From assembly GCA_050084515.1 (NCBI GenBank), contig CM114271.1:682001-746000 (forward strand): a DNA stretch of 64,000 nt, read 5' to 3'. The stretch comes from Blasia pusilla. Lineage: Eukaryota; Marchantiophyta; Marchantiopsida; Blasiales. Made by a program: the position numbers and the translations under genes. The notes beneath the pieces were generated by a model that saw nothing but the letters and a program-made list of their open reading frames with translations, was not told the DNA's origin and made no database searches. Numbering within the stretch: position 1 is the stretch's first letter; each line of letters starts with the position of its first letter. Shown here in pieces: positions 61,521 to 64,000 of this stretch.

Positions 61521-62138
61521 TGTCACATCTGAGTAGCCGATAGGCCGAGATCTATCGTGGATAGGGCGTAGGAGCCAGCGGACTATCTTGAGTGTAACTT
61601 TGTCCCACGGTGTCGGATGAGGTTGAAGATAGGTCCATTGTGTCAAGAACGTCGTTTCTGACAACTTTCATGTTGAGGTCTTTTACAGTCGGGTGACTTG
61701 TTGACCAGGTCACTTGCCCTTGGTAACCTGTGCGCGCAGGTTACCAAGGGGAGGGCTATTTTTAGGGGAAGATCCTTTTGGCTCTTCCCAACCCTATATA
61801 AGAGAGGAAGATGGCTTTCCTAAGCCATCTTTCTCATGTTGGGCCGTTGGAGCACCTCCCTTGTATGTGTGTGAGCTAAGACTAGGGTGCTAGCGTCCGG
61901 ATTCCTTGATAGCACATGGTGGACGAGGCTCGATATGCCGATGTAGATTGAGGAGTGGAGTTTTAGGCAGGGTGTACCATTTTTACTACTCTTTATTTTT
62001 GTTGTGTGATCTCCATGTATATGTATGAGTTGATTTTTGTACATGTGTGGATCGACCCGTGTGTGGGGAAGATCGGTGTTGTGTGGTGTAGATGTGACGA
62101 GCGATGTATGTTGTGTAGCGATATGTATGCGCACGACA
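61521..62138 (+). repeat. solo LTR (618 bp) with short target-site duplication
   Basis: It starts TGTCACATCTGAG and ends GCGCACGACA. AAGA (possibly AAAGA) flanks both sides within the interrupted integrase sequence. It contains a perfect 14-bp inverted repeat with a 6-nt loop (CCCTTGGTAACCTG at 61,717-61,730 and CAGGTTACCAAGGG at 61,737-61,750), a TATATAA box (about 61,793-61,800) and a second hairpin AAGATGGCTT/AAGCCATCTT just downstream. It shares its start pattern and its final 35 bp with the methyltransferase-gypsy LTR. Confidence 0.88.
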
Positions 62139-62971
62139 AAGAGATGCAAAGTTCACCTTTGAGTTTTGGACTTTACTAATCACGCATCTTGGAACCAATC
62201 TCTGTAACCTGCAAGAAGTGCAAAATTATTCCTAACCCATGTGTTTTGATTGCATGAACTCCCAAGAGACATTGTGAGTGAAAGAGATGAAACGTTCATC
62301 TTTGAGCTTTGGAATTATCTATTTAAGTTTAGTGCTGCCTATCAGTCGCAAACGGACGGCTAAAATGAACGAGTGAACCATGTTCTAGAATAAGGCCTGT
62401 GCAACTACATTGTGGGTGATCAAAGAGATTAGGTATACCATCTAGCCTTTCAGGAATTTGCATATAACTCCACTTGCCATTTGAGATGATCTATCGAGAA
62501 CGCCACCTACTACTCACACCCTTATCCTTGTCCATGTGGAATGAGGCACACCGGCCTAGGGCTTTAGCCATGCCCAAAGTTGATTTTTTTCTGAATATGA
62601 ACGAGTTTGTGTTGGATCTCGTCACCAAAGCTAACATGGCGAGCACTCAAAAACAGTGCGCCAAACACGCCAACTAGCATCCACGCGATGTGGAGTATTA
62701 GGTGGGGAACAAGGTTTGGTTGAAAATGAGGAATTTTTATTTCCCGGCAAGCCATATGTGGAAGCTAGTACCCCATAGGGTGGGACCTTACAATATTATC
62801 AGACTAGCTGCCAAGGTGGCTTATAAATTTCAGTTGTTCGCCACTGTGAAGAGTTGTCATCAGATCTTCCCTGTTTCATTGCTAAAAAAGGTTGTCGAGG
62901 ATTTGGACCAATTCTCGTCTCAAGAACCAAATTGGCACCATTTTTTAGAGGCTTTACTAGAGTTGCAAGGC

Positions 62972-63160
62972 ATGCGAGTGGAGGAAATACTGAAGGGGAG
63001 AATGATCGCGAATTGCGAAGGTCACTTTCATGGTGCGTTTCTATGGACATGGGCCGGCCCCGAGGGGTGGAGGCTACTTGGGAACCATTGAAGGCGCTTC
63101 CTAGGCAACAGATAAGCATCCCACTCAAACGATGGTTGGAAACCCAACTTAAGCAAACGT
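62972..63160 (+). pseudogene. chromodomain of the gypsy integrase
   Basis: MRVEEILKGRMIANCEGHF begins the domain in one frame. After a frameshift VEATWEPLKALPRQ and LKRWLETQLKQT complete it. VEEIL...WxxxEATWEPL...LP is the chromovirus chromodomain pattern. Chromodomains direct integration to marked chromatin. Broken here. Confidence 0.8.
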
Positions 63161-63162
63161 GA

Positions 63163-64000
63163 AGAGACTGATTCCAAGAATCAATTAATTGGTGTGCTAT
63201 GCTCTTGGAATCAAGCTCTCATGGTCCACAAGTACGTCCCAATTGTGGAAAATAAACTCTCTAATCATATAAAAAAATGAAAAACCGTCTCATATCAATT
63301 TTCTTCATGTGAAATTAGTTTGAAAATTAAACCAAACATGAAGAAATGCAGAGGAGAACCCTAAAGATTTTTTTCAGGAAGCCAATAAATTTGAAGATGA
63401 CAATCAAGGAAGAGAAAGAAAATCATCCGGAAAGTCACCTTAGTCAAAAATAAAAACATTATATACAAGGAATCTCAACAACACTAACATAGGAGTTGGT
63501 GGATGATTCTTTATGTCTCATGATTCCGAGACATGAAGAAACGATGTTATCGTGGATTCAGTTAGCATATTTTTATTTTCTTTCTAAATAAAAATTTTAA
63601 TTCAACCTTCCCAGACGCTTTTGTTCCAGTTCTATTTTCCCCCACACCCTACAGTAGCAGCTCATAGAAGAGGGTGGAAGCAGTTCACCGCAGTCCTGAC
63701 GTTCCGACTACGCTGTAACTGAAAGTTCATGTTTAAGGAATCGCAGTTTGAGGCTAATTCGCCTTAATGACAATTCCACTAGACTCGTGTTCTCGTAAAC
63801 TGGACTTAGTGCTTGTCTGTCCAAATCCAGCTATGACTATAGTTGGAGGGATCCGATGCCTAACTTACGACTTGATGGAGGCTGGAGTTTCGTGCCACTA
63901 GTTTCGAGGAGGCCAAGGGATAGTAAGTACTAAGTAAGTGCCAGTGCTGCACACACGCGTGATTAAAGTGGGACCCTGAGGGTTAGTGGACGTTGCGGTT
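63163..64000. other. window end, nothing recognised
   Basis: AT-rich until about 63,600, then more balanced sequence. No gene, LTR or repeat could be supported. Confidence 0.4.

Larger units (their letters stand above)
61381..63162 (+). mobile_element. chromodomain Ty3/gypsy integrase relic split by a solo LTR
   Basis: The integrase core is readable before the LTR (61,385-61,520, VFDHFNKQAHFV, IPRDIVSE) and after it (62,139 onward: AAYQSQTDG, ERVNHVLE, FQEFAYNSTCH). It is followed by FEMIYRERHLLLTPLSLSMW, NEFVLDLVTKANMASTQKQ, VGNKVWLKMR, FPVSLLKKVVED and a C-terminal chromodomain. About 80 bp of the core occurs twice (61,440-61,520 and 62,207-62,285). Stops and a frameshift make it a pseudogene. 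Confidence 0.85.

Overview
The window is nuclear DNA of a plant. Two host genes with spliced plant-type structures are legible: a three-exon ribosomal protein eL36 gene (23,409-24,690, +) and a four-exon gene for the peroxisomal ubiquitin-conjugating enzyme PEX4/UBC21 (28,192-30,108, -). Nearly everything else is decayed repeats: Ty3/gypsy, Ty1/copia, an R2-like non-LTR retroelement and a MULE, with many short tandem duplications. The species cannot be fixed from sequence alone. The repeat content fits a streptophyte, and a seedless land plant is my guess rather than a demonstrated fact.

Layout. 1-8.6 kb: a minus-strand gypsy pol relic interrupted by an R2-like non-LTR element (3.14 to about 6.5 kb), then a plus-strand relic of a methyltransferase-bearing gypsy family. 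8.7-10.7 kb: tandem repeats. 11.0-16.0 kb: a full-length but dead copia element with paired LTRs, primer-binding site and polypurine tract. 16.0-23.2 kb: gypsy fragments and AT-rich sequence. 23.2-31.5 kb: the host gene island, with one truncated R2-like copy between the two genes. 31.5-46.5 kb: tandem duplications, a MULE relic, a solo copia LTR with target-site duplication, and AT-rich filler. 47.3-56.5 kb: the main element. 56.5-64 kb: a 5'-truncated R2-like insertion with target-site duplication, a foldback structure, and a chromodomain gypsy integrase split by a solo LTR.

The most interesting object is the gypsy element at 47.35-56.53 kb. Reading through stops and frameshifts, its order is gag (CCHC knuckle), aspartic protease, a cytosine-C5 DNA methyltransferase domain (motifs I, IV, VI, VIII and a C-terminal motif-X-like block), reverse transcriptase, RNase H, integrase, and a C-terminal PHD finger, followed by an LTR. 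A second relic at 7.29-8.64 kb is collinear from protease through methyltransferase motif I, then a deletion, then the methyltransferase C-terminus and RT. The methyltransferase is therefore a stable part of the family and not a chance insertion. Methyltransferase-bearing retrotransposons have been reported from a charophyte alga and dinoflagellates (de Mendoza and colleagues, 2018). The pairing with a PHD finger at the integrase end, where chromoviruses carry a chromodomain, is the part I think is new or little described.

The element is dead. Most in-frame stops I could interpret fit C-to-T changes at CGA and CAG codons, as expected from deamination of methylated cytosine. All element-encoded genes here are pseudogenes; the two host genes look intact.
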